This document shows positions 1 through 7,853 of a stretch of DNA of 64,000 bases, one piece after another; positions within the stretch are counted from its first letter, which is position 1, and each line of letters starts with the position of its first letter. The translations under genes and the position numbers were made by a program. Below the pieces are notes generated by a model. The model was not told the origin of the DNA, did not search any database, and saw only the letters and a list, made by a program, of their open reading frames with translations. This DNA is from Treponema denticola ATCC 35405 (GTDB taxonomy: Bacteria > Spirochaetota > Spirochaetia > Treponematales > Treponemataceae), in NCBI RefSeq assembly GCF_000008185.1, contig NC_002967.9:62001-126000 (forward strand), in the 5' to 3' direction.

Positions 1-527
1 TTTTATTTTCTACATTCAGCACGGCAGGACAGTTTTTTTCGTTCCAGATGGGCTTCGGGGCGTCGGGTGTTTTTGATGCCCTAGCTCAAGTTGAAAACCC
101 CCTCGTAGGTCAATATTTTAACTTTATTGCAGTCCTTATCTTTTTACGCATAAACGGTTTCCAACGTCTTTTTTTAGGCGGAATAATGAAGAGCATTGAG
201 CATGTAAACTGCTTTTTGTTTTTAGAAAGGCAGGAGGAGCTTTCAACTTATCTTTTAGGAGCAGTTGGAAATCTTTTTTTAAACGCAATGATAATTGCCC
301 TGCCTGTTATGGGAACACTAATCTTAATTCACATAACAATGGGACTTTTAACAAAGGCAGCCCCTCAGATGAATTTGTTATCGGAAGGCTTCCCCATTAC
401 TATTTTAACTGCCTTTTTTATTTTAGCCCTTGCTCTGCCTTTTTTTATAAACACCTTTGAAATTATTTTGGAAAAAGGCTTTTCGGATTTCTGGCGGCTT
501 TTAGACAGTTTAGGGGGTACTAAATGA
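1..527 (+). CDS. fliR: Flagellar biosynthesis protein FliR, 3' part
   Basis: This is the C-terminal part of FliR, an integral membrane component of the flagellar type III export gate that works with FliP, FliQ, FlhA and FlhB. The gene starts upstream of the window; the frame is open from base 3. The first visible residues read AGQFFSFQMGFG, a conserved FliR segment. Several hydrophobic stretches follow, including ones at about 290-350 and 400-450, as expected for the last membrane helices. The stop codon overlaps the flhB start in an ATGA arrangement, so the two are translationally coupled. I am confident of the family; the N-terminus cannot be assessed. Confidence 0.93.
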   Translation, partial: LFSTFSTAGQFFSFQMGFGASGVFDALAQVENPLVGQYFNFIAVLIFLRINGFQRLFLGGIMKSIEHVNCFLFLERQEELSTYLLGAVGNLFLNAMIIALPVMGTLILIHITMGLLTKAAPQMNLLSEGFPITILTAFFILALALPFFINTFEIILEKGFSDFWRLLDSLGGTK

Positions 528-1696
528 TATCGGGAAAATCGCCCCTCCTTTACCGAAAATATTTTTCTCAAGAAGATCTCCTCCTCAATAAAACGATAGG
601 CTTGCAATGGTTCGCTGCCGAAGATGAAGGCAGAACGGAAGACCCGACCGAATATAAGATACGCAAGGCCAGGGAAGAAGGAAGGGTTGCAAAAAGTCAG
701 GACTTAAATGCTGCAATGGTTGTGCTGCTTCCCGTAATCAGCCTTATAATAATGGGGCCCTACATATTTAAATCTTTAATGCAGGTCATCGCCTTCTTTT
801 TTGAACGCTGCACAACAGAAGATGTTGTAAACGGAACTTGGTTCAGGATTTTTGTTTTATACTTTTTTAAAACGGTTTTCCCGATAACGGGGGTAGCCCT
901 AATTTCGGGAGTGTTGGGAAATATTATTCAAAACAGAGGCTTTTTATTTTCGACAAAACCTATTCAGCCCGATTTTAAAAGAGTTACTCCCAATTTTGCA
1001 AGGTTCTTTAAAAGAGCTCTATTTTCTGCCGAAGGGCTTTTTAATTTAGCCAAATCGCTTTTTAAGGTTGTCATTATAGGTTTTATAGGATATCTTGTTA
1101 TAAAAAACAATATTACAAAGATGATAGCCCTGCTTCAATCCGATTTTCCCAATTCGATAATTTTTATAGCAAAAACGGCGGCGCAAATATTGGTCTACGC
1201 CGCAGTCGCACTAGTTCTTTTAAGTATTCCCGACTACTTTTTTCAAAAACGTCAGTTTTCGGAATCTTTAAAAATGTCAAAAACGGAAGTAACCGATGAA
1301 TACAAAGAATTGGAAGGCGACCCGATGGTAAAGGCCCAAATAAACAGGCAGATGCAGGCAATCTTGCAAAAAACCGGTATAAAAAACGTTCCGGACGCCG
1401 ATGTTGTTATTACAAACCCTACCCATTATGCTGTTGCTCTTCAATGGAAACAAGGCATCATGCCTGCTCCTATGGTTATATCGAAGGGAGTTGATGCAAC
1501 AGCCCAAAACATAAAAAGAATTGCCCGGGAAAACAATATTCCTACGATTGAAAATGTTCCCCTAGCCCGAGCCCTTTACGCTAACGTAGATTTAGGACAG
1601 ATAATTCCAAGCGAGTACTATCAATCGCTTTCGATTATTTTCTTAAAAATTTACTCGATGAAAGAAAAAGAAATGTTAAGGAAAAGATGGAGGTAA
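524..1696 (+). CDS. flhB: Flagellar export switch protein FlhB
   Basis: FlhB is the export-gate protein that switches flagellar secretion from rod/hook to filament substrates by cleaving itself. The 390-residue protein has a charged N-terminal segment (RTEDPTEYKIRKAREEG, about residues 36-52) typical of FlhB, then hydrophobic membrane segments. A cytoplasmic domain follows with the autocleavage motif NPTH within VITNPTHYAVAL. The downstream stretch NIPTIENVPLARALY matches the family. The ATG overlaps the fliR stop by 4 bases and flhA follows after 8 bases, so fliR-flhB-flhA look like one transcript. An N-terminal extension of about 35 residues precedes the conserved part; no better internal start is obvious. 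Confidence 0.96.
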   Translation: MISGKSPLLYRKYFSQEDLLLNKTIGLQWFAAEDEGRTEDPTEYKIRKAREEGRVAKSQDLNAAMVVLLPVISLIIMGPYIFKSLMQVIAFFFERCTTEDVVNGTWFRIFVLYFFKTVFPITGVALISGVLGNIIQNRGFLFSTKPIQPDFKRVTPNFARFFKRALFSAEGLFNLAKSLFKVVIIGFIGYLVIKNNITKMIALLQSDFPNSIIFIAKTAAQILVYAAVALVLLSIPDYFFQKRQFSESLKMSKTEVTDEYKELEGDPMVKAQINRQMQAILQKTGIKNVPDADVVITNPTHYAVALQWKQGIMPAPMVISKGVDATAQNIKRIARENNIPTIENVPLARALYANVDLGQIIPSEYYQSLSIIFLKIYSMKEKEMLRKRWR

Positions 1697-1704
1697 AACG
1701 ATAA

Positions 1705-3801
1705 ATGGCCGAAAACAGATTTTTTAAAGAAGTACCGAATGCCTTGGTAGCTATTGGAGCTATCATGGTAATATTTGTGATTATTATTCCTCTGCCTACA
1801 GCTCTTTTAGACTTTTTTATGGCACTGAATCTTATATTCAGTTTGATAATATTACTCATAGTTTTATTTGTAGATAAGCCTACGGAGTTTACGGTTTTTC
1901 CTTCATTGCTTTTAGTCTCCACCATATTCGGCCTTGCCCTAAACGTTTCGTCTACAAGGCTTATTCTAACATATGGAGAAAAATTTAACGGAAAGATGAT
2001 CGCAGCCTTCAGTCAATTTGTTATCGGCTCTACAGGAAATCAAGGTTTGGTAATAGGCTTTGTAGTTTTTATTATCTTGATTGCCGTTCAAGCCTTTGTA
2101 ATCACAAAGGGAGCAACAAGAATTGCCGAGGTTGCAGCCCGTTTTGCCTTAGACTTTAATAATACCAGAAGTATGTCTATTGAAGCAGAATACAATGCAG
2201 GCGTTATCACTGAAGCCGAAGCCCGAAAGAAAAAGGAAGAATTACAAAGGTCTACGGATTTTTACGGAGCTATGGACGGGGCGAGTAAATTCGTTTCGGG
2301 AAACGTAAAAATAGGAATCTTTATAACGGTTTTAAATATTGTAGCCGGCTTAATCGTCGGTATAGTATTTAGACAAGAAGAATTCACTAAAGCGATGCAG
2401 ATGTACACAAGGTTTACAATAGGGGACGGACTTTTAGCCCAGCTTCCTTCTCTTTTTATATCGGTTGCAACAGGTCTTGTAGTAACCCGCTCAGCTTCAA
2501 CAGGCTCTTTCGGAAAAGACATCACAGACCAATTTGCACGCAATTCGACTGTTTATTACATAGCAGCTATCACCTTGACTGTGATGGCCGTTTTGCCCGG
2601 CTTCCCGTCAATAATCTTAATTATAATTGCTTTAAGCCTTGCCTTTTTAGGCTGGAGGCTGCAGACAACAAAGGTAACAAGGGCTCAAAAAGAACAGGCG
2701 GCTAAAGAAGCCCAAGCCGCATCGGAAAAAGCGGCAAAAACCGAAACCGACGATACCAAGGCTGTAAGCCCATACGACGATCTATCCTTGCAATTCGGAT
2801 ACGGCCTTATTCCTTTGGTCGATGAAAAAAGAGGCTCAGACCTCGTTCCGCGAGTTAAACGCATAAGAAAAGAAATAGCTCTCGAAACCGGTCTTGTAAT
2901 GCCGGTTATCAGAATGATGGATGCCATGAACCTTCCTCCCGATGAATATTGTATTACAATACAGGGAGCCGAGGTAGCAAGATCAAAGATAAGAATGGGT
3001 GCATACCTCGCAGTAAACCCTGGAAATGTTCAAGATGAAATCCCCGGCGAACCTACCTTAGATCCGGCCTTCGGTCTTCCGGCTATTTGGATTTCCGAAT
3101 CAAACCAAGCAGCCGCCGAAAGGGCAGGATATACAGTTATAGATCCGCCTTCCATAATAGCAACCCATTTAACGCAGGTTATAAAAACACATGCGGATGA
3201 CATCCTTTCAAGACAGATGGTAAGCAACATCTTGGATTCCGCAAAAAAATTAAACCCAATCGTCGTCGAAGAAATTCAGTCAAACGATAAGCTGACATTG
3301 GGAGACTTGCAAACGGTCTTTAAGTGTCTCCTTAGGGAAAATGTTTCCATACGCAATACCACGGCCATTCTTGAAACCATATCAGACTATAGGCGCATAA
3401 CAGGGGACATGTATCTAATAGCCGAAAAAGTCAGACAAAGGTTAGGCAGACAAATTGTTCAGCAATATCTGGGAGAAGACAAGGCCTTGAGGGCTTTTAT
3501 GGTAGATTCAGCCTTTTTCCAAACCGTTTTGGCAAGCCGCATAGATACCCTGACCGGCCCTCAACCTGCAATAGACACTGAATCGAAAAAAGCATGGCTT
3601 AGAGCCGTTCAAAATGCATACAACAACTTTAATGCACAATTTGTAGGCATCGCAGTTATTCTCGTTCCCGAAGAAGGCAGACTTTTGATAAAACGGCTTC
3701 TTGAATACGAAATGCCCATGGTTCCGGTCTTATCCGTCCCCGAAATTCCAAAGGATATTTCGGTCATCGGTATGGGAAACATCACCCCGGAAATTCAATA
3801 A
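1705..3801 (+). CDS. flhA: Flagellar export gate protein FlhA
   Basis: FlhA is the large export-gate subunit that couples proton motive force to flagellar protein secretion and docks chaperone-substrate complexes. The 698-residue length is normal. The N-terminal half carries about eight hydrophobic segments and the conserved cytoplasmic loop with ARFALDFN and FYGAMDGASKFVSGN. A charged linker (about 325-355) leads to the C-terminal cytosolic domain. At residue 200 the loop has Asn (GN) where, from memory, Salmonella FlhA has functionally important Asp208 in VRGDA. The nearby DAD of Salmonella is EAE here (residues 160-162). As I recall, flhF follows flhA in T. pallidum; here an unrelated rpoZ-like gene with its own promoter follows. 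Confidence 0.96.
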   Translation: MAENRFFKEVPNALVAIGAIMVIFVIIIPLPTALLDFFMALNLIFSLIILLIVLFVDKPTEFTVFPSLLLVSTIFGLALNVSSTRLILTYGEKFNGKMIAAFSQFVIGSTGNQGLVIGFVVFIILIAVQAFVITKGATRIAEVAARFALDFNNTRSMSIEAEYNAGVITEAEARKKKEELQRSTDFYGAMDGASKFVSGNVKIGIFITVLNIVAGLIVGIVFRQEEFTKAMQMYTRFTIGDGLLAQLPSLFISVATGLVVTRSASTGSFGKDITDQFARNSTVYYIAAITLTVMAVLPGFPSIILIIIALSLAFLGWRLQTTKVTRAQKEQAAKEAQAASEKAAKTETDDTKAVSPYDDLSLQFGYGLIPLVDEKRGSDLVPRVKRIRKEIALETGLVMPVIRMMDAMNLPPDEYCITIQGAEVARSKIRMGAYLAVNPGNVQDEIPGEPTLDPAFGLPAIWISESNQAAAERAGYTVIDPPSIIATHLTQVIKTHADDILSRQMVSNILDSAKKLNPIVVEEIQSNDKLTLGDLQTVFKCLLRENVSIRNTTAILETISDYRRITGDMYLIAEKVRQRLGRQIVQQYLGEDKALRAFMVDSAFFQTVLASRIDTLTGPQPAIDTESKKAWLRAVQNAYNNFNAQFVGIAVILVPEEGRLLIKRLLEYEMPMVPVLSVPEIPKDISVIGMGNITPEIQ

Positions 3802-3810
3802 GTGAAAATA

Positions 3811-3839
3811 TTGACTTTTTTCTTTAATAATGTTAAAAT
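3811..3839 (+). promoter_or_regulatory. Promoter of rpoZ-like gene, leaderless geometry
   Basis: TTGACT at 3811-3816, a 17-base spacer and TAAAAT at 3834-3839 form a good sigma-70 promoter. Only six bases (AATTGC) separate the -10 box from the ATG at 3846, so the predicted start of transcription falls on or next to the start codon. No Shine-Dalgarno sequence is present. Confidence 0.65.
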
Positions 3840-3845
3840 AATTGC

Positions 3846-4052
3846 ATGATATTTCCATTAAAAGAACTCATCGAGTTTGATGACAATATTTACGAGATTA
3901 CATGTGCATCGACAAGAAGGGCCTATCAGCTGGCTAAAATCCAAGATCCCAATGTCGAAAAAAGCGGAGACAAGGTTGTTTCAGCCGGAGCAAAGCAAAT
4001 TTTTACCGGTGAAGTAAACTATCAGATAGAGCGTCACCCCGAATTCAACTAA
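3846..4052 (+). CDS. rpoZ: RNA polymerase omega subunit-like protein
   Basis: This 68-residue protein resembles the omega subunit of RNA polymerase, which helps assemble and stabilise the beta' subunit. The segment [20 protein letters not shown] matches the omega signature in which a short acidic start is followed by A-x-R-A-x-Q-L. The C-terminal half ([14 protein letters not shown]) is typical of spirochaete versions as I recall them. It sits 23 bases before miaA and probably shares its transcript. Its promoter abuts the ATG, so translation is probably leaderless. The assignment rests on a short motif, so it is likely but not certain. Confidence 0.72.
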
Positions 4053-4074
4053 AATTTCTACTTCAAAAGTTTGC

Positions 4075-5061
4075 ATGGTTCCCGTATTGATTTTTTTCGG
4101 AGCGACGGCTTCGGGAAAAACAAGCTTAGCTTCCGAAATATTTTCTTATAAACATTCAAAAGATTTCTCAAAAGAAGGCGGAATTTCGGCTCTTTCAGCT
4201 TGTGCAGAAATTATAAGCGCCGACTCGGTTCAGGTGTATAAGCATATGCATATCGGCTCGGCTTCTCCTTCCAAAGAAGAATTGGAAGACCTACCCCACC
4301 ACTTAATCGCCATAAAAGAGCCTTCCGAAGAATTTTCGGCAGCCGATTTTGTAAAAGAAGCCGATAAACTTTGCCCCGAAATATATAGGCGGGGAAAACT
4401 TCCGGTCTTGATGGGAGGCACGGCTTTTTTCTTAAAGAATTTTCTATACGGCCTTCCCGTTACGCCCACCGCCGACCCTAAAATCCGTGAGCATTTTCAA
4501 AAACGAGCAAAGGAAGAAGGAGCCGGCATTCTTTTGGAAGAGCTAAAAAAAATAGACCCCGAGACGGCAGAGAGGCTCCATGTTCATGACGAATACAGAA
4601 TAATAAGAGCTCACGAAGTTTTTGCCGCTTCAGGGAAGCCTTTAAGCTCTTTTGCCCTCCCCGAAAACCCAAGAGAAAAATACGAGTTTTTTATCTTAAG
4701 CATCGAAAGAACCCGCTCCCTTTTATACGAAAGAATCGAAAAGAGGGTCGATGCTATGTTTGCCGAGGGCCTATATGATGAAGTAAAAAAGCTTTATGAG
4801 ATGGGCTATACAAGCGAAAGCCCCGGACTTAAAGCCATAGGCTACAGGGAATTTTTTGATGAAAATAAGCGTTTAAAACCCGAATCGGACTTGGAGGAAG
4901 TCTCGGCCCTTATAAAACGAAATACCAAACACTACGCCAAGCGTCAAGAAACCTTTTTTAAAACAATCCCGGATGTTCACCGCTATTTTATAGAAGATAA
5001 GGCTGAGATATCAAGGCTTTATAAGGATATTTGCGGGTTTTATAAAAAACTATTAAAATGA
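4075..5061 (+). CDS. miaA: tRNA dimethylallyltransferase MiaA
   Basis: MiaA transfers a dimethylallyl group from DMAPP to the N6 of A37 in tRNAs reading UNN codons. The 328-residue protein begins with the P-loop GATASGKT (residues 9-16). It continues with the conserved [17 protein letters not shown] and with [19 protein letters not shown], which carry substrate-binding residues. [10 protein letters not shown] and the C-terminal [14 protein letters not shown] are family hallmarks. Length is normal. There is no clear Shine-Dalgarno sequence before the ATG. It is probably co-transcribed with the preceding rpoZ-like gene. Confidence 0.97.
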
Positions 5062-5125
5062 TTATGAGTGCTAAAAAAAGTGGAATGATTTATTTAATAA
5101 GGCTTCTCATGAGGAACTTATTACT

Positions 5126-5458
5126 ATGGGGAACGGACAAAGCTACGGTTCATGCTATGAGGTAAAAGATTGCAATTCCTTTAATTACATGGCAGGCTAT
5201 GATTGCACCGACGAGCAAAAAGCCGAAACATTCGGTTTATCCGTCATGCACATTCCCGAAGCCGAGTACGCTGTCGTACAATTAAAAGGTCCTGTGCCCG
5301 ACTGTATTCATCAAGGCTGGAAATATGTTATGGATACTTTCTTCCCGGAACAGGGTTATCGGCACGCCGGCACTCCCGATTTTGAAATTTACAAAGAAGG
5401 CGACATGTACGATAAAAACTACAATATGGAGTTATGGGTACCGATTATAAAAGAGTAA
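5126..5458 (+). CDS. GyrI-like effector-binding domain protein, probably 5'-damaged
   Basis: The 110-residue product looks like the C-terminal part of a GyrI-like (AraC effector-binding) small-molecule binding domain. It has a hydrophobic strand YAVVQLKGPVPD, then IHQGWKYVMDTFFPEQGY, then a short DFEIY and a terminal LWVPI strand. The reading frame stays open upstream of the ATG back to 5075 and encodes KKWNDLFNKASHEELIT, which also looks like part of this fold. A separate ATG at 5065 (MSAKK) reaches this frame only if one base is added in the A7 run at 5073-5079. The gene may therefore be frameshifted or truncated. It has no DNA-binding domain, so it would be a stand-alone sensor or a remnant. 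Confidence 0.55.
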   Translation: MGNGQSYGSCYEVKDCNSFNYMAGYDCTDEQKAETFGLSVMHIPEAEYAVVQLKGPVPDCIHQGWKYVMDTFFPEQGYRHAGTPDFEIYKEGDMYDKNYNMELWVPIIKE

Positions 5459-5495
5459 TTGTGCCGGTATTTTTGCTTGTAATAGGGATAAGGTG

Positions 5496-5525
5496 CAGGC
5501 AGCAGGAAAATAAACCCGCTGCTTG
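5496..5525 (+). terminator. Possible terminator after GyrI-like gene
   Basis: An 11-base stem with one mismatch and one G-U pair (arms 5496-5506 and 5515-5525) has an 8-base loop and is followed by an A-rich, not T-rich, stretch. It may act on either strand. The support is weak. Confidence 0.3.
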
Positions 5526-5616
5526 TAAAAAATGGCAATGATAGCACACAATCAAAAAATAGTATTCGTGCGAGTCAAAAAAAATTCAAATTTTTATCAA
5601 AATCTTTAAAATTTGC

Positions 5617-5841
5617 CTATTCTTCCCCTTCCTCACCTGCAGCTTCTTCTTTGGAGGCAGGCGTTTTTTCCTTTCCAGGTTTGGGTGCTTTCTTTTTTAC
5701 AGCAAAACGCCTCGGTTTTTTCTTATAGCTCATTACATAAAAAATAAAGCTTAAAATAAGACCGCAAACAATGGTTACTCCGATCACTATGGGAGAAAGT
5801 ACAACATTTTTTATAACATAAAAAAAATCGGGCGAATTCAT
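5617..5841 (-). CDS. Small single-pass membrane protein, unknown function
   Basis: I do not recognise this gene. From the ATG at 5841 it encodes 74 residues: a short start, one strong membrane helix (VVLSPIVIGVTIVCGLILSFIFYVM), a basic stretch (KKKPRRFAVKKKAPKPGK) and an acidic tail (EEAAGEEGEE). The topology suggests an anchor with a charged cytoplasmic tail. A longer TTG-initiated version from 5928 is possible, but its extra 29 residues show no signal or domain and the ATG version is simpler. There is no strong Shine-Dalgarno sequence for either. It lies alone between the GyrI-like gene and fic. Confidence 0.5.
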   Translation of the reverse strand: MNSPDFFYVIKNVVLSPIVIGVTIVCGLILSFIFYVMSYKKKPRRFAVKKKAPKPGKEKTPASKEEAAGEEGEE

Positions 5842-5987
5842 ATTTCTTTTATCGGAAAAACTTATAAAAACTTTTAGAAGCTTCTCTCTTTGCAGCTTGT
5901 CAAAATGGGAGATTCTTAACCTTATCAATAAACCGTTCCCCTTATTTTATTTGCATTTTTAAGGGAAAGTTTAAATGTTTATGGGAA

Positions 5988-7034
5988 TTACTTTAATCTA
6001 TAATAGCAAATGTTTTTTCCGGAGCCTTCTCTTTTCAATTCACCGGCTGATACTAATTTTCGGAGTCCACCCTCGATAGAACTTATACTCAGAGAAGGAC
6101 AAAGCTCACGAATATCCTGCTTAGTAAATCGGCCAATCTTATTTAGAGCGGCACGTCTTACAGTTTCAAGAGCAGGAAGTTTTATTTCTACTAAAGCAAA
6201 GCGGTCTGCAAAATCTCTATAGGCCGCAAGAACCGTTCCAAGCAAGTATTTGATAAAAGGAACAACATCTTCTTCGCCTTCATGCCAACCAATCTGAGCT
6301 CTACCAAGTGCGTCATAATATAAATCCTTGTTTTTTGCAATTTTTGCTTCCAAAGAGATATATTTTCCTACATAAAAGCCGTTTCTGTATAACAGAAGAG
6401 TTGTCAGCAGCCGGCTCATTCTTCCGTTACCATCGTTAAAAGGATGTATGCAGAGAAAATCATGAATAAAAACAGGAATTGCTATTAAGGGCTCCACTTC
6501 CATATTTCCAATTACTCGGTTATATTCTTCACAAATTTTATCCAACGCCTCCGATGTTTCAAAGGGAGCAAGCGGCGTAAATAATATTTCCGTATGATTA
6601 TCCGAATATGCAGCACTGATATAGTTCTGTACACTTTTTATTCTGCCTGCCATCGGATTGTTCATATGACTATACAAAATCTTATGGAGCTGCAGAATAT
6701 AGTTTTGTGAAAGAGGAATCGCATCAAAACTTTCGTGAATTATATTTAATACATCACGGTAACCCGCAATTTCTTGCTCATCACGATTTTTAGGTGTTGT
6801 TTTCTCTTTCACCAACTGCTTGATACGGGTACTTGTTGTTACAATACCTTCAATTGCATTCGATGCCTCTGTACTTTGTATCTTTGCAATCTCGACCAGT
6901 TTCTCTAATTCTTCCGGACGTTGTTTCAAGTACATTTCCTGTTTTCCGGCTTCTTTATATATTGCAGCAATCAGACCAAGGGTGCCGGAATCCCACTTTT
7001 GATTTTTGATTTCAGAATAATTAAATGGTCTCAT
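5988..7034 (-). CDS. Fic-domain protein, probable AMP-transferase
   Basis: Fic enzymes transfer AMP (or other nucleotide parts) from a nucleotide to target proteins. The catalytic motif HPFNDGNGR is intact at residues 197-205, with the catalytic His197. The N-terminal segment has SNAIEG (residues 58-63), matching the inhibitory motif (S/T)xxxE(G/N). This puts it in the self-inhibited class with an N-terminal inhibitory helix. The last 60 residues look like a winged-helix domain (RFTKQDIRELCPSLSISSI), common in this architecture. A GGAGG ribosome-binding site precedes the ATG at 7034. No antitoxin gene adjoins it, as expected when inhibition is built in. Confidence 0.92.
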   Translation of the reverse strand: MRPFNYSEIKNQKWDSGTLGLIAAIYKEAGKQEMYLKQRPEELEKLVEIAKIQSTEASNAIEGIVTTSTRIKQLVKEKTTPKNRDEQEIAGYRDVLNIIHESFDAIPLSQNYILQLHKILYSHMNNPMAGRIKSVQNYISAAYSDNHTEILFTPLAPFETSEALDKICEEYNRVIGNMEVEPLIAIPVFIHDFLCIHPFNDGNGRMSRLLTTLLLYRNGFYVGKYISLEAKIAKNKDLYYDALGRAQIGWHEGEEDVVPFIKYLLGTVLAAYRDFADRFALVEIKLPALETVRRAALNKIGRFTKQDIRELCPSLSISSIEGGLRKLVSAGELKREGSGKNICYYRLK

Positions 7035-7194
7035 TGTTTTGCCTCCGATATTTTCCCTTAAATTATAGCAGAAAATAAGGGTAAATTCAAGTCAATTTAG
7101 ATATTCATTCTTGTAACTGTTATATTCTTCAACCGCCGGATAAAGGCTTTTATTTTGCAATTAAAAAGAAATTTGAAAAAAAACTAAAAAAAAC

Positions 7195-7223
7195 TTGACT
7201 TTTACTCAAAAGAGGCTTAGAAT
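7195..7223 (+). promoter_or_regulatory. Promoter of ptsN, leaderless geometry
   Basis: TTGACT (7195-7200), a 17-base spacer and TAGAAT (7218-7223) are followed by only six bases before the ATG at 7230. Transcription should begin at or within a base or two of the start codon. An AGAGG at 7211-7215 lies inside the spacer and would not be transcribed. Confidence 0.65.
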
Positions 7224-7229
7224 GTATTC

Positions 7230-7721
7230 ATGGAATTTAAAGATGCATTGAAACCCGATTCTGTAGATTTAAAGGATGTTATAACTCCTGAAACCATTAA
7301 TCTGCACTTAAAAGGGACTACAAAAGAAGCTATTATTGATGAGTTACTTGATACGCTTGTAAAAGCCGGAAAAGTAAAGGATAGGGTTGCTACAAAGGCT
7401 TGCGTTTTAGATAGAGAACGCAAGATGTCTACAGGTATGAAGCATGGCATAGCCATACCTCATGGAAAGACGGACTCTGTAAGTGATCTCGTTGCCTGTA
7501 TAGGCATTGCAGATAATCCGGTAGACTTCGATTCTTTGGATCAAGAACCGGCCAGAATATTTATTATGACTCTTTCCCCTCTGGATAAGACAGGCCCCCA
7601 CTTGCAGTTCCTTGCACAGATAAGTTTATTATTCAAAAGTGCAGAAAAAAGAGAAGAACTTCTAAGGGCTACAAACGAACAAGCCGTCATCAAGCTTTTA
7701 ATGGAAAGCGACGAAGAGTAA
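7230..7721 (+). CDS. ptsN: PTS EIIA-Ntr-type regulatory protein
   Basis: This is a PTS fructose/nitrogen-family EIIA protein that accepts phosphate from HPr and works as a regulator. The 163-residue product has the phosphorylation-site segment GIAIPHGKTDSV with His78 as the phosphorylated residue. Upstream is the typical VLDRERKMSTGM. No EIIB or EIIC permease gene is near it. Enzyme I is encoded at 33761-35545 in the same window. This fits the reduced, regulatory PTS described for treponemes. Translation is probably leaderless (see the promoter at 7195-7223). Confidence 0.9.
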   Translation: MEFKDALKPDSVDLKDVITPETINLHLKGTTKEAIIDELLDTLVKAGKVKDRVATKACVLDRERKMSTGMKHGIAIPHGKTDSVSDLVACIGIADNPVDFDSLDQEPARIFIMTLSPLDKTGPHLQFLAQISLLFKSAEKREELLRATNEQAVIKLLMESDEE

Positions 7722-7818
7722 CAGGTTAAAAAGCTTTGAATAATGGTCTATGCCGGACTTGGTACAGACCGTTATTTTTTGCTCAACTTATTTTTTGCTC
7801 CATGAACCGCTGTACCGG

Positions 7819-7847
7819 TTGACAAATTAGCAAATTTAACACATATT
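7819..7847 (+). promoter_or_regulatory. Promoter of DUF5312 gene, leaderless geometry
   Basis: A perfect TTGACA (7819-7824) and CATATT (7842-7847) at 17-base spacing leave six bases (ATTAAC) before the ATG at 7854. An alternative -10 box, TATTAT at 7844-7849, would need a 19-base spacer. There is no Shine-Dalgarno sequence in either case. Confidence 0.55.
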
Positions 7848-7853
7848 ATTAAC

